Below, piece by piece: positions 16,214-25,354 of a stretch of DNA of 64,000 nt. Below the pieces are notes generated by a model. The model saw nothing but the letters and a program-made list of their open reading frames with translations, ran no database searches and was not told where the DNA came from. Where the stretch lies: NCBI GenBank assembly GCA_938084715.1, contig CALKES010000005.1, forward strand, positions 62,001 to 126,000, given 5' to 3'. Both the position numbers and the translations under genes were made by a program. The DNA comes from Candidatus Bipolaricaulota bacterium (GTDB lineage Bacteria > Bipolaricaulota > Bipolaricaulia > Bipolaricaulales > Bipolaricaulaceae). How positions within the stretch are numbered: the stretch's first letter is position 1; every line of letters starts with the position of its first letter.

Positions 16214-17437
16214 TCAGGGAGAGGGGCAAGCCGGGCCGGCCACGATCCGGCCGTCCCGGATCACGGCCCAGGCCAGGTTCTGCCCCATCCAGTAAGGGAT
16301 CTCCGCGAACGTCCCTGCGTCCCAGACCACGAGGTCGGCCCGTTTCCCCACCTCGACCGACCCGAGTTCGTGGGCCAGGCCCAGGGCCGCAGCGGCGTTC
16401 AGGGTCACCGCGGTCAGCACCTCCTCCGGGCTCAGCCGGAGCTTCAGGACGGCCAGGCTCATCACGAAGGGCAGGGAGGCCAAAGGACAGGATCCGGGGT
16501 TGAAGTCCGTGCCCAGGGCCACGGGCACCCCCGCCTCCAGGAGCTCCCGGGCCGGAGGATAGGGCTCATCGAGGAGGAAGGCCGTTCCGGGAAGGAGCAC
16601 GGCCACCGTGCCCGCCCTTGCCAGGGCCTTGATCCCTTCTTCTGAGGCGTGCAAAAGGTGCTCCGCCGAGGCCGCGGAAAGCTCGCCCGCCAGCTCCGCC
16701 CCGCCCACAGGGGCGAGTTCGTCGGCGTGGATCTTGAGCCCCAGCCCCAGGCCTCGTGCAGTGGTGAGGATCCGGCGCGCCTCCTCCACGGTGTAGAACC
16801 CGCGGTCGCAGAAGACATCGCAGAACCGGGCGAGCCCTTCTTCGGCCACCCTGGGGAGCATCTCTCCGATGAGGACCTGAACGTACTGGGCTCTCGGGAC
16901 CTCGGGCGGGAAGGCGTGGGCGCCCATGAAGGTGGGAACCAAAGTCACCGGGAGCTCCTGGGCCAGCCGCTGGATGGCCCGGAGCATCTTGAGCTCGTCC
17001 TCCGGGGTCAGGCCGTAGCCGGACTTGACCTCCACAGCCGTGACCCCTTGGGCCAGCATGCGCAGGAGCCTGGGCCTGGCCAGCTGGACGAGCTCCTCTT
17101 CGGAGGCGGCGCGGGTGGCCCGGACGGTGGTGAGGATCCCGCCGCCCGTGTACTTCTCCCCCCGGGCGCGGGCCAGGAACTCCTGGACCCGGTTCCCTGC
17201 AAAGACAGCATGGGTATGGGGATCCACGAGCCCAGGGGTCACGAGGCGGCTTTCGGCATCGAGCGTGGGGCCGGCGGACCGGGGGCCCCGGCCTCGCCCC
17301 ACCTCCACGATCCGCCCGTCGCGCACAAGCACGTACGCGTTGCGGAGAAGGGAGATCTCCCCTTGGGCGGGGCCGCGCCGCGCCGCCGTGCCCGTCGGGA
17401 TGGCGAGCTGGCCGATCCCATAGACGAGGAGGTCCAC
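16214..17437 (-). CDS. hutI: Imidazolonepropionase
   Basis: Third enzyme of histidine degradation, an amidohydrolase-fold metalloenzyme cleaving imidazolone-5-propionate. 407 residues. Metal ligands are visible: VDPHTHAVFAG (HxH), a His in TFMGAHAFP, HADELAPVGG, and the Asp in LGTDFNPGSCP. VRATRAASEEEL and VEVKSGYGL are typical HutI stretches. GTG 17437 was chosen because a -10 TATACT (17445-17450) lies seven bases upstream; this fits VDLLVYGIGQL as N-terminus. Divergent from hutH with 64 bases between. No hutU or hutG in the window. Confidence 0.93.
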   Translation of the reverse strand: MDLLVYGIGQLAIPTGTAARRGPAQGEISLLRNAYVLVRDGRIVEVGRGRGPRSAGPTLDAESRLVTPGLVDPHTHAVFAGNRVQEFLARARGEKYTGGGILTTVRATRAASEEELVQLARPRLLRMLAQGVTAVEVKSGYGLTPEDELKMLRAIQRLAQELPVTLVPTFMGAHAFPPEVPRAQYVQVLIGEMLPRVAEEGLARFCDVFCDRGFYTVEEARRILTTARGLGLGLKIHADELAPVGGAELAGELSAASAEHLLHASEEGIKALARAGTVAVLLPGTAFLLDEPYPPARELLEAGVPVALGTDFNPGSCPLASLPFVMSLAVLKLRLSPEEVLTAVTLNAAAALGLAHELGSVEVGKRADLVVWDAGTFAEIPYWMGQNLAWAVIRDGRIVAGPACPSP

Positions 17438-17444
17438 GCTGAGG

Positions 17445-17450
17445 AGTATA
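17445..17450 (-). promoter_or_regulatory. -10 element of hutI (leaderless)
   Basis: TATACT on the minus strand, seven bases before the GTG at 17437. Confidence 0.65.
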
Positions 17451-17487
17451 CTCGCCGCTCTCGCTACCCTGCGCGAAATCCGGCGGC

Positions 17488-17493
17488 TATACT
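17488..17493 (+). promoter_or_regulatory. -10 element of hutH (leaderless)
   Basis: TATACT eight bases before the GTG at 17502. Together with the hutI -10 it defines a compact divergent control region of about 40 bases where a shared regulator could bind. Confidence 0.65.
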
Positions 17494-17501
17494 GCCTCTC
17501 C

Positions 17502-19001
17502 GTGATCGAGCTCGATGGGCACCTCACCCCGGAAGACGCGGAGGCGATCGCCCTCCGGGGGACCCGGGTCGCCCTCGCCCCCTCGGCCCGGGCCAAGGTC
17601 GAGGCGTCCCACCGGGCCCTCCAGGCAATCCTCGCCCGGGGGGAACCGGTGTACGGGGTGAACACCGGGTTCGGGGCCCTGTCCACGGTCCGGATCCCCG
17701 ACGGAGAGCTTACCCAGCTCCAGCGGAACATCGTCCTGTCCCACGCCACCGGGGTCGGGGCCCCCCTCCCCGTGGAGGCCGTCCGGGGGATGCTTCTGTT
17801 CCGGCTGAACTCGTTTCTCCAAGGGGCGTCCGGCGTCCGGCCGGAGCTCGTGGAGCTCCTGGCGGGGATGCTCAACGCCGGGGTCCACCCGATCGTCCCC
17901 GAACAGGGCTCCGTCGGCTCCTCCGGGGACCTCGTGCCGCTGGCCCACCTCGCGCTGCCCCTCCTCGGGGAGGGGCGGGCCCAGATCGGGGGGGAGGAGC
18001 TCCCCGGGGGAGAGGCCCTCCGCCAGGCGGGCCTCGCCCCCCTCCCGGCCCTCGCCCCGAAGGAGGGCCTCGCCCTCCTCAACGGGACAGCCTACATGCT
18101 CTCCCTCCTCTTCCTCGCCTGGACCTACGGCTGGCGGGCCCTGCGGGGAGCCCTCGGGATCGCGGCCCTCTCCTTCCAGGCCCTCCGGGGGAGGCTGGAG
18201 GCCCTGGACCCTCGGATCCACGCCCTCCGCCCCCACCCCGGCCAGGCCCAGGTCGCCTCCTGGCTTCGGGAACTGCTCGAGGGAAACGCCCTCGCGGACT
18301 CCCACCGGGGGGACGTCCAGGATCCCTACTCCTTGCGCTGCCTTCCCCAGATCCTGGGGCCGGTCCTCGAGACCCTGTGGGCGGTCGAGGGGCGGCTGCG
18401 GGCGGAGATGAACGCAGCCACGGACAACCCCCTGATCCTCCCCGACGGGGGGGGAACCGCCCTCGCCGGGGGGAACTTCCACGGGGAGATCCTGGCCCTG
18501 GCCGGGGAGTGGCTCGCCGTGGCCCTGGCCGAGCTCGGGGCAAGCTGCGAGCGGCGGCTGTCCCTCCTCCTCACCGGGGAGACCCGCGGCCTCCCCCCGT
18601 TCCTTTCCCCCCGGCCGGGGACGAACTCCGGGCTCATGCTCCTCCAGTACACCGCGGCCGCCCTCGCCGCCGAGAACAAGGTCCTCGCCCACCCGGCGGC
18701 GGTGGACTCGATCCCCACCTCGGGGGGGAAGGAGGACCACAACGCGATGGGGGGCACCTCGGCCTGGAAGGCTCTGCGAATCGCGGAAAACGTCCTGGCC
18801 CAGGTGGCCCTGGAGGGGGTGGCGGCGCGGTGGGCGGCGGCCCTGGCTGGGGAGGAGGACCTCTCCCCCGCCACCCGGCCCGTCTACGCCGTCTTGGCCG
18901 ACCTTGTCCCGCCCCCGGGGGAGGACGCCTGCCTCGGGGAGGCGATCGCCGGGGTGCGGGCCGCCCTCCGGGAGGGGAGAATCGCCCCCCATGGCCTATA
19001 G
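17502..19001 (+). CDS. hutH: Histidine ammonia-lyase (atypical Ser-Ser-Gly cofactor triad)
   Basis: MIO-type ammonia-lyase converting histidine to urocanate, 499 residues. Family motifs are the N-terminal catalytic Tyr in VYGVNTGFGAL (Tyr51), QRNIVLSHATG, MNAATDNPL, GGNFHGE and DSIPTSGGKEDHNAMGG. The cofactor-forming stretch reads GSVGSSGDLVPLAH: residues 140-142 are Ser-Ser-Gly where nearly all family members have Ala-Ser-Gly. The cyclising Ser and Gly remain, so a modified MIO may still form. HutH rather than PAL/TAL is supported by divergent hutI. Its 3' end overlaps era by 11 bases. Confidence 0.9.
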   Translation: MIELDGHLTPEDAEAIALRGTRVALAPSARAKVEASHRALQAILARGEPVYGVNTGFGALSTVRIPDGELTQLQRNIVLSHATGVGAPLPVEAVRGMLLFRLNSFLQGASGVRPELVELLAGMLNAGVHPIVPEQGSVGSSGDLVPLAHLALPLLGEGRAQIGGEELPGGEALRQAGLAPLPALAPKEGLALLNGTAYMLSLLFLAWTYGWRALRGALGIAALSFQALRGRLEALDPRIHALRPHPGQAQVASWLRELLEGNALADSHRGDVQDPYSLRCLPQILGPVLETLWAVEGRLRAEMNAATDNPLILPDGGGTALAGGNFHGEILALAGEWLAVALAELGASCERRLSLLLTGETRGLPPFLSPRPGTNSGLMLLQYTAAALAAENKVLAHPAAVDSIPTSGGKEDHNAMGGTSAWKALRIAENVLAQVALEGVAARWAAALAGEEDLSPATRPVYAVLADLVPPPGEDACLGEAIAGVRAALREGRIAPHGL

Positions 19002-19878
19002 GGCGGGAACGGTCGCCGTCGTCGGCCGGACGAACGTGGGGAAGTCCACGTTCATCAACGCGGTCCTGGGCCGCAAAGTCGTCATCGTCTCCGACAAGCC
19101 CCAGACGACCCGGAACCGGATCCGGTGCATCCTCACCACCCCCGAGGCCCAGGCCGTGTTCGTGGACACCCCCGGCCTCCACCAGCCCCTGAACAAGCTC
19201 TCCGCCCACCTCGTCCGCCAGGCGATGAAGGCCCTGTCGGGGGTCGACGAGCTTGTGTACATGGTCGAGCCCACGGGCGGCGTCGACCCCTACGACGAGA
19301 CCGTCCTCCCCAAGGTGAAAGCCCTCCCCTGCCCCAAGGTCCTCCTCGTGAACAAAAGCGACCAGGCCAAGGGGAACGCCCTCCCCGAGACCCTCCTCGC
19401 CTACGAGGGGCTCGGGATCTTCTCCGACCTCGTCCCCGTCTCCTCCCTTCGGGGAACGAACCTCGAGCGGGCGCTCTCGGTCATCCTCGGCCACCTCCCC
19501 GAAGGGGAACCCCTGTTCCCCCCCGACATGCCCACCGACCGCCCCCTGGAGTTCGTGGTCGCCGAGCTCATCCGGGAGAAGATCTACCACACGACCTACC
19601 AGGAAATCCCCTACTCCACCGCGGTGACCGTGGAACAGATCACCGAGCGGGAGGACAAGCCCCTCCTGGAGATCTACGCCACGATCTACGTGGCCAAGGA
19701 CTCCCAGAAGGGGATCGTGATCGGGGCCGGGGGCCAGAAGCTCAAGGAGATCGGGCGGCTGGCGCGCCTCGAGCTCGAGGCGATGCTCGGCAAGAAGGTC
19801 TTCCTCTCCCTCCAGGTGCGGGTGAAGCCCAAGTGGACCGAGGACGAGGCGGAGATCGCCCGCCTCACCGGGGAGTAG
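18991..19878 (+). CDS. era: GTPase Era
   Basis: GTPase for 16S rRNA maturation and 30S assembly. 295 residues. G1 GRTNVGKST, G2 SDKPQTTRNRIRCI, G3 DTPGLHQ and G4 NKSD, then the C-terminal KH domain with KGIVIGAGGQKLKEIG. ATG 18991 lies inside the end of hutH, so expression may be coupled to histidine catabolism, an odd partnership. Confidence 0.95.
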   Translation: MAYRAGTVAVVGRTNVGKSTFINAVLGRKVVIVSDKPQTTRNRIRCILTTPEAQAVFVDTPGLHQPLNKLSAHLVRQAMKALSGVDELVYMVEPTGGVDPYDETVLPKVKALPCPKVLLVNKSDQAKGNALPETLLAYEGLGIFSDLVPVSSLRGTNLERALSVILGHLPEGEPLFPPDMPTDRPLEFVVAELIREKIYHTTYQEIPYSTAVTVEQITEREDKPLLEIYATIYVAKDSQKGIVIGAGGQKLKEIGRLARLELEAMLGKKVFLSLQVRVKPKWTEDEAEIARLTGE

Positions 19879-19880
19879 CG

Positions 19881-19886
19881 TACGAT
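19881..19886 (+). promoter_or_regulatory. -10 element of glnS (leaderless)
   Basis: TACGAT seven bases before ATG 19894, directly after the era stop codon. glnS can therefore be transcribed on its own. Confidence 0.55.
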
Positions 19887-19893
19887 ACCGGGT

Positions 19894-21585
19894 ATGGAAC
19901 GACCGCGGGACTTCATTCGGGAGACGATCGAAGAGGACCTCCGCACGGGCCGGTTCACTTGCGTCCACACCCGGTTTCCGCCGGAGCCCAACGGCTACCT
20001 CCACATCGGCCACGCCCAGGCGGTCCTCCTCAACTGGGGGATCGCCCAGGAGTTCGGGGGGAAGTTCAACCTCCGCTTCGACGACACCAACCCGGAGAAG
20101 GAGAGCACGGAGTACGTGGAGGCGATCAAGGAGGACGTGCGGTGGCTCGGGGCGGACTGGGAGGACCGGGAGTTCTACGCCTCGGACTACTTCGACCAGC
20201 TCTACGCGTGGGCCGAGGAGCTCATCCGGAAGGGCAAGGCCTACGTGTGCGACCTCTCCCCCGAGGAGCTGAGCCGGCAACGGGGCCAACCGATCCAGGA
20301 CGGAGACCGCCTCATCACCCCTCCCGGAGTCGAGAGCCCCTACCGGAACCGCTCCGTGGAGGAGAACCTCGACCTCTTCCGACGGATGCGGGCGGGGGAG
20401 TTCCCGGAAGGGTCCCGAACCCTGCGGGCCAAGATCGACATGGCCCACCCCAACCTCAACATGCGGGACCCCGTCCTCTACCGGATCATCCACGCCCCCC
20501 ACCACCGGACGGGGACCAGGTGGTGCATCTACCCCACCTACGACTGGGCCCACGGGCAGTCCGACTCCATCGAGGGGATCACCCACTCGATCTGCACCCT
20601 GGAGTTTGAGAACCACAGGCCCCTGTACGACTGGTTCCTCGATCAGCTGGGGATCCACCACCCTCGCCAGATCGAGTTCGCCCGCCTCAACCTCACCTAC
20701 ACCGTCCTCAGCAAGCGGTACCTCCTCCGCCTCGTCCAGGAGGGGTACGTTTCGGGGTGGGACGACCCCCGGATGCCGACGATTGCCGGGATGCGGCGGC
20801 GGGGATATACCCCGGAGGCGATCGCCGACTTCGTCCGCCGGATCGGGGTTTCCAAGGCCGAGAGCGTCCGGGAGATCGAGCTTCTCGAACACTGCGTGCG
20901 GGACGACCTAAACCGCCGCGCTCCCCGGCGGATGGCCGTCCTTGAGCCCCTGAAGCTCGTCCTCACGAACTACCCCGAGGGGCAGGTGGAGTGGTTCCCG
21001 GCGATCAACAACCCCGAGGACCCGAGCGCCGGGACACGCCTCGTTCCGTTCTCAAAGGTCCTCTACATCGAGCGGGAGGACTTCATGGAGGCCCCGCCGC
21101 CGGGGTACTTCCGCCTCGCCCCGGGACGGGAGGTCCGCCTTCGCTACGCCTACTTCGTCCGCTGCGAGGGGGCGGTGCGGGACGCAAGCGGCCAGATCGT
21201 GGAGGTCCACTGCACCTACGACCCCTCGACCCGGGGGGGCGATGCCCCCGATGGCCGAAAGGTGAAGGCCACCCTCCACTGGGTCTCCGCTGCCCACGCC
21301 GTCGAGGGCGAGGTCCGGCTGTACGACCGCCTGTTCCGGGTCCCCGACCCGCTCGACGTCCCGGAGGGAGTGGACTGGATCGTGAACCTGAACCCCCACT
21401 CCCTGGTCGTCCTCACGGGGTGCAAGCTCGAGCCGAGCCTGGCCGAGGCGAAGCCCGGGGAGCGGTTCCAGTTCGAGCGGAAAGGGTACTTCTGCGTTGA
21501 CCCCGACTCCCGACCCGGGCACCCCGTGTTCAACCGAACCGCCACCCTCCGCGACCCCTGGGCCAAGCTCCAGGGGAAAGCCTAG
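19894..21585 (+). CDS. glnS: Glutaminyl-tRNA synthetase
   Basis: 563 residues, class I synthetase charging tRNA-Gln. HIGH motif in [18 protein letters not shown] near residue 35, KMSKS equivalent VLSKR, GlnRS-specific FDDTNPEKE and the [20 protein letters not shown] stretch, plus a full C-terminal anticodon-binding beta-barrel part (about 345-555). Both Gln isoacceptors (CTG and TTG) are present in the window. Direct GlnRS charging is not universal outside proteobacteria and Deinococcus, where GatCAB is often used. Confidence 0.95.
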   Translation: MERPRDFIRETIEEDLRTGRFTCVHTRFPPEPNGYLHIGHAQAVLLNWGIAQEFGGKFNLRFDDTNPEKESTEYVEAIKEDVRWLGADWEDREFYASDYFDQLYAWAEELIRKGKAYVCDLSPEELSRQRGQPIQDGDRLITPPGVESPYRNRSVEENLDLFRRMRAGEFPEGSRTLRAKIDMAHPNLNMRDPVLYRIIHAPHHRTGTRWCIYPTYDWAHGQSDSIEGITHSICTLEFENHRPLYDWFLDQLGIHHPRQIEFARLNLTYTVLSKRYLLRLVQEGYVSGWDDPRMPTIAGMRRRGYTPEAIADFVRRIGVSKAESVREIELLEHCVRDDLNRRAPRRMAVLEPLKLVLTNYPEGQVEWFPAINNPEDPSAGTRLVPFSKVLYIEREDFMEAPPPGYFRLAPGREVRLRYAYFVRCEGAVRDASGQIVEVHCTYDPSTRGGDAPDGRKVKATLHWVSAAHAVEGEVRLYDRLFRVPDPLDVPEGVDWIVNLNPHSLVVLTGCKLEPSLAEAKPGERFQFERKGYFCVDPDSRPGHPVFNRTATLRDPWAKLQGKA

Positions 21586-21696
21586 CGGCCGGGGGACGGG
21601 CTACCCCCCGCACAGAGGGATCGTCCCGCACTCCTCACGGGGAAGGGGAGCGGGGACCGCGGGGCCCTCCCGCAGGCGGCGGGCCCTTGCCTTCCC

Positions 21697-22260
21697 TCAG
21701 CCCGGGGGGAGAACCGGGTGGGGAATCGTCCGAAACTTGGACCAGCTGTACCCCTGGGCCTCCAGGCGCCCCCGGATCCCGTCCAGGACCTCGGGGGGAA
21801 GGTCCGGGGTGCGGGAGAGGACCCACCCGTACTTCCGGCTGGGGTGGCCGACCACGGCGTAGGAGTAGTCCGGGGCGAGGTCGATCACCCAGTAGTCGGC
21901 GGCGAAGAGCCACAGGCCAAGGAAGTTCACGAAGCTCACCTTGAGCTTGGCGGGGGCCTTGGGATTGGGGATCCACGCCCGGCCACGGGCCTCGATTCGC
22001 CCCCCGCTCGGGGAGTAGCACACGTTGAGGACCTCGATCTGCCCGGTGGGGAGGAGGGTGTAGGTGGCGGTGGTCCCTTGCGGGCACCTGCGCTCGAACG
22101 TGGTGGGGATGCTCGCCACCGCGTACCACGTCCCGAGGTAGCGCGGGAGGTCGAGCTCCGCCACGGCCCGCAGCGGCGGCTTCGCCCCCAGGATCCCTGC
22201 CGCGACCACCCCCACGGCCACGGCGGCCACGATGAGGAACGCCGCGTTTCCCTGTTCCAT
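21697..22260 (-). CDS. Lipocalin (Blc-type), membrane-anchored or secreted
   Basis: 187 residues. An N-terminal hydrophobic helix (about 6-28) is followed by the bacterial lipocalin pattern: LDLPRYLGTWYAVASIPTTFERRC (GxW motif), CYSPSGGRIEARGRAWIPNP, and YWVIDLAPDYSYAVVGHPSRKYGWVLSRTP. This matches the Blc/apolipoprotein-D group, which binds lipids at the cell envelope. There is no lipobox Cys right after the helix, so it is probably held by the helix rather than lipidated. ATG 22260 was preferred over GTG 22269 because GAGGTGA lies just upstream. Convergent with glnS. Confidence 0.85.
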   Translation of the reverse strand: MEQGNAAFLIVAAVAVGVVAAGILGAKPPLRAVAELDLPRYLGTWYAVASIPTTFERRCPQGTTATYTLLPTGQIEVLNVCYSPSGGRIEARGRAWIPNPKAPAKLKVSFVNFLGLWLFAADYWVIDLAPDYSYAVVGHPSRKYGWVLSRTPDLPPEVLDGIRGRLEAQGYSWSKFRTIPHPVLPPG

Positions 22261-22265
22261 ACCGG

Positions 22266-22969
22266 TCACCTCGCGGACATGGTATCGGGAGGAGGCGCTA
22301 CGTGCTCCGTGGGCTTGCGCACCCGAACGTGGAGGAAGCAGGGGACGACCTGGGCGTCCTGGAGGGGCGCGCCAGTCGGGGCCGCCTCGTCCTTAGGGCA
22401 CGGCTCGCCCGGCCGCCTGGTCGCCCCCCCGTGGAGGAGGGTGGTGAGCCAGCCGCTCACCGTCCGTGTGAACCGGGGGGTCTTGATCTTCGAACCGAGC
22501 CTTGGCCTCAAGGGAAGCGGCGCCGAAGCTCCTCGAAGTACCCCCCGACCTCGTACGCGGTCGTCCCCCCATCGGGACCCCGCAGGTCGCCGCGGTAGGG
22601 CGTGTCGAGGAACGGGTGGGTGATCGAGGTCCGGAAGGCCCCCCTGGGGACGATCCCCAAAGCTTCGCGCCGCTCTTCCTCCCGTGCGTAGCGAAGAAAG
22701 GTGGGGGAAACGTCGAGCCCGCGCAGCCCCGCTACGTCCGGGAGGAGCGTCAGCAACACGGGCGTGTTGAGGTAGTCGCGGTAGACGTCGTACCCTGCGA
22801 AGGCCGTGGTCGCCGCCTTCGCCGCGTTGACCCCCGCGACGAACCGGTAGATCCACAAGGTGCGCGGCCGCCTGCCCCGCACCTCCTTCACGCCCATCCC
22901 ACGGGACCACCCCCGCGCGGCCCCCTGTCTAGGAGGCGCCGGCTGCGCCGAGGGTGCAAGGGCGCTCAC
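22266..22969 (-). pseudogene. Decayed class I SAM-dependent methyltransferase
   Basis: The N-terminal frame (down to 22508) reads YRDYLNTPVLLTLLPDVAG, then GLRGLDV joined directly to SPTFLRYAREEERREALG. A normal enzyme has about 20 residues with the SAM-binding GCGEG glycines between those two pieces. A second gap precedes GIVPRGAFRTSITHPFLDTPYRG. The C-terminal sense continues in another frame as FTRTVSGWLTTLLHGG and VVPCFLHVRVRKP, typical of the family end. Internal deletions plus a frameshift indicate a dead gene. It lies upstream of the lipocalin on the same strand. Confidence 0.65.
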
Positions 22970-22980
22970 CCGCTCTTGTC

Positions 22981-24253
22981 TTAGCCTTCTCCTCGGGCGG
23001 AGGCCCCGGAACCGAGGACCGGGGTTGTCACGAGGACATCGTAGGACTGGCCGACCTTGGCCAGCAGGATGACGGCCCCATTCCCCGTGGTGTCAACACA
23101 CACCCGCGCCTTCCCAAGATCGAACGCGGCATCCTGGAAGTACGGAACCTCAGGGGCAGCGTTCACGATCCTCACCGGGGTGGCCCCTCCCTGGCACTCG
23201 GGCACGGTGTCATCAGCGTAGAGCACCAATACGCCAGAAGAGGGGAGGTTTGCATCGGAGTTGACTGGCTGCCTGTTCTCGATGAGGTAGTAGGTGGTCT
23301 CTGTCAGAGGGATCTTGATGGCGAGTGTGGTCGCCGCCGGATCGGCTAGCGGGTCGAGGCGAACGGTCGCCGTCTCCCCCGGGCGGATGCAGGCGATCTT
23401 CTCTTCCGGAATCCATCCCAGGCGCATCTTCGTCCAGGACGAAAGCCCAGCCGGGGGCAGCTCCGGTTGTGGGGGAAGTGGGACGAAAGCGGGTCCCAGT
23501 ACCCCATGTTGAGCAGGCACCTGGTCAGTCCTCGGCCTGCTCGTAGGCGGCCTGGCAATCGTGGTCGTCGAGGCAGGGCGTCAACCGCTTCCCCTCCGCC
23601 CCTCCTCCCAGCATGGGGACGATGTCGTGGACATAGGTCCCGAGGTGCGCGTTCTCGCAAAAGATCGCGACGCTCCTTGCCTCCTCACCGCGGGGATTGC
23701 GCACAGCTGTGGTTGAGGACCAGCCGAGCATCCCCGGGATCGCGCATAGGCCGACCATCCCGTAGTCGCGGTTCGAGGCCCCCAAGGCAAGAACCACGTC
23801 GGCATCTGGGGTGAACAGGACCTCGGGATCAGCCAGAGCAAGGGAGTCCCTGACCAGCGCCGCCACCCGCGGCGGATCCCCAAACAGGTTGTGAGGCGAG
23901 ACCCGGTAGTACTCCACGGGATGGGGAAGGACGTGGGGCCCAACAACCTCGCCCTTGAACCACATCGTGGGGTACGACGCAGCGTAGAAGTACGCATTTA
24001 CCAACTTCAGGATGCGATCGGAGACGACCCCGATTGGGTACTGCCTCGTCACATCGGGGAAGTCCACGAAGATCACGATCAGCCGCTTCTCCCCCACCGC
24101 CTGCGACGTGTGAAACCCCAGGATCGAGTCCGAGGGCCGCGAACAGGATGACCCCACCCACCGCGCACAGCGCAAACCGCCTAGATCCCACGGCATCGTC
24201 CTCTCCCTCTCGGTGAAGGAGTACCGCACTCTCAGATCCACTGGGACGGCCAA
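22981..24253 (-). pseudogene. Decayed secreted protein resembling M6-type metalloproteases
   Basis: The sense moves through several minus-strand frames. A signal peptide (MGSRRFALCAVGGVILFAALG) lies in one frame. The main domain (24100-23525) has KRLIVIFVDFPDVTRQYPIG, ANAYFYAASYPTMWFKGEV-like text and CENAHLGTYVHDIVPMLGG. Then NMGYWDPLSSHFPHN lies in a second frame, and LSSWTKMRLGWIPEEKIACI onward (to 22981) in a third. The layout resembles M6-like peptidases, but no HExxH zinc motif is seen. At least three frameshifts are needed, so it is not expressed as one protein. Confidence 0.55.
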
Positions 24254-24472
24254 GCGACAGGCCCGGAAGAGCGTCTCAGACGGTCAGAGGGGGGAACGCG
24301 GGCCGGAAGATCGTCGGTGCCGGTCTACGCCGGTTCAGCCGCTCGGTCTCGAGCCCCCGCCTTCTCCATCGGACCAACGATTGGAGGCGCTGAAGCTGGG
24401 GACTCAAACAGCCCCGACCAGGGCCTCCCCCTAGGCTGTCCGCTCTGCCGTTCGGGCAGGGGGCAGGCACGC

Positions 24473-24478
24473 TATACT
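24473..24478 (+). promoter_or_regulatory. -10 element of the acyltransferase-racemase operon (leaderless)
   Basis: TATACT nine bases before ATG 24488. It marks where the active genes resume after the pseudogene patch. Confidence 0.6.
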
Positions 24479-24487
24479 TCTCCCCGC

Positions 24488-25354
24488 ATGGAGCTCCGGG
24501 ACGAGGTCGTCGTCGAGCCGGTCCGGGACTGGGCGGGGTACCGGGCCTGCGAGCGCCTCCAGCAGGAGGTGTGGGGGTTCTCCGACCTCGCCGTGGTCCC
24601 CGACCACCTCGTCCACATGGTCACCACGGCCGGGGGGATCCTCCTTGGGGCCTACGATGGGATCGGGCCCGGGCGGGAGATGGTCGGGTTCACCCTCTCC
24701 GTCGTGGGCATCCTCCCAGGCGGGACCCTCCGCCACCACTCCCTCATGGCCGCCGTCCGCCCGGGTTGGCAGGACCGGGGCGTGGGCTACAAGCTCAAGG
24801 TCGCCCAGCGGGAGCACGTCCTCGCCCAGGGGATCGGGATCATCACCTGGACCTTCGACCCCCTGGAGTCGCGCAACGCCCACTTCAACCTAAACAAGCT
24901 CGGCGGGGTCGTGGCCCACTACCTGCCCCGCTTCTTCGGGGAGCTTCGGGACCAGCGGAACCGGGGTCTGGATACCGACCGGTTCCTCCTCCAGTGGCAC
25001 CTCCAGTCCCCCCGGGTGAAGGGCGCCCTCGCCGGGGGAATGCCCCCCAACCTCGCCCTGGGGGAGGTCGAGACGATCAACCGGACGAAGCGGCTCCCAT
25101 CGGGGTTCCGGGCCCCGGCCGGGTTCCGGCCCGACCTCGGGAAGCCCGTCCTCCTCTTCGAGATCCCGGGGGACCTCCAGGCCCTGCGGAGGACGAACCT
25201 CGACCTCGCCCGGGAATGGCGGCTCGAGGCCCGCAAGGCCCTCTCGGCCTACCTCGAGGAGGGCTACCTCGTGACGTCCCTCTTCCGCCAGGGGGACCGG
25301 AGCTTCCTCGTTCTGGAACGGACCACCCTCGAAGAGGTCCTTGCCCGGCCGTGA
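24488..25354 (+). CDS. COG3375 GNAT-type acyltransferase
   Basis: 288 residues, predicted N-acyltransferase of the GNAT superfamily. VRDWAGYRACERLQQEVWGFSD at the N-terminus, MVGFTLSVVGILPGG and HHSLMAAVRPGWQDRGVGYKLKVAQREHVL form the acetyl-CoA-binding motif A region; TWTFDPLESRNAHFNLNKLG is the family hallmark. Its stop overlaps the GTG of the enolase-superfamily gene (GTGA). In Geobacillus such an enzyme succinylates amino acids for an adjacent N-succinylamino acid racemase, so the same role is likely here. Start set by the -10 at 24473. Confidence 0.85.
   Translation: MELRDEVVVEPVRDWAGYRACERLQQEVWGFSDLAVVPDHLVHMVTTAGGILLGAYDGIGPGREMVGFTLSVVGILPGGTLRHHSLMAAVRPGWQDRGVGYKLKVAQREHVLAQGIGIITWTFDPLESRNAHFNLNKLGGVVAHYLPRFFGELRDQRNRGLDTDRFLLQWHLQSPRVKGALAGGMPPNLALGEVETINRTKRLPSGFRAPAGFRPDLGKPVLLFEIPGDLQALRRTNLDLAREWRLEARKALSAYLEEGYLVTSLFRQGDRSFLVLERTTLEEVLARP

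Noticed and set aside
18634-20892. 752-codon minus-strand open frame
   Set aside because: Antisense to era and glnS, both with full catalytic motifs.
21586-21696. Possible structured RNA or terminator between glnS and the lipocalin
   Set aside because: GGGCCC palindromes occur but no stable stem followed by a T-run was found; likely ordinary GC-rich spacer.
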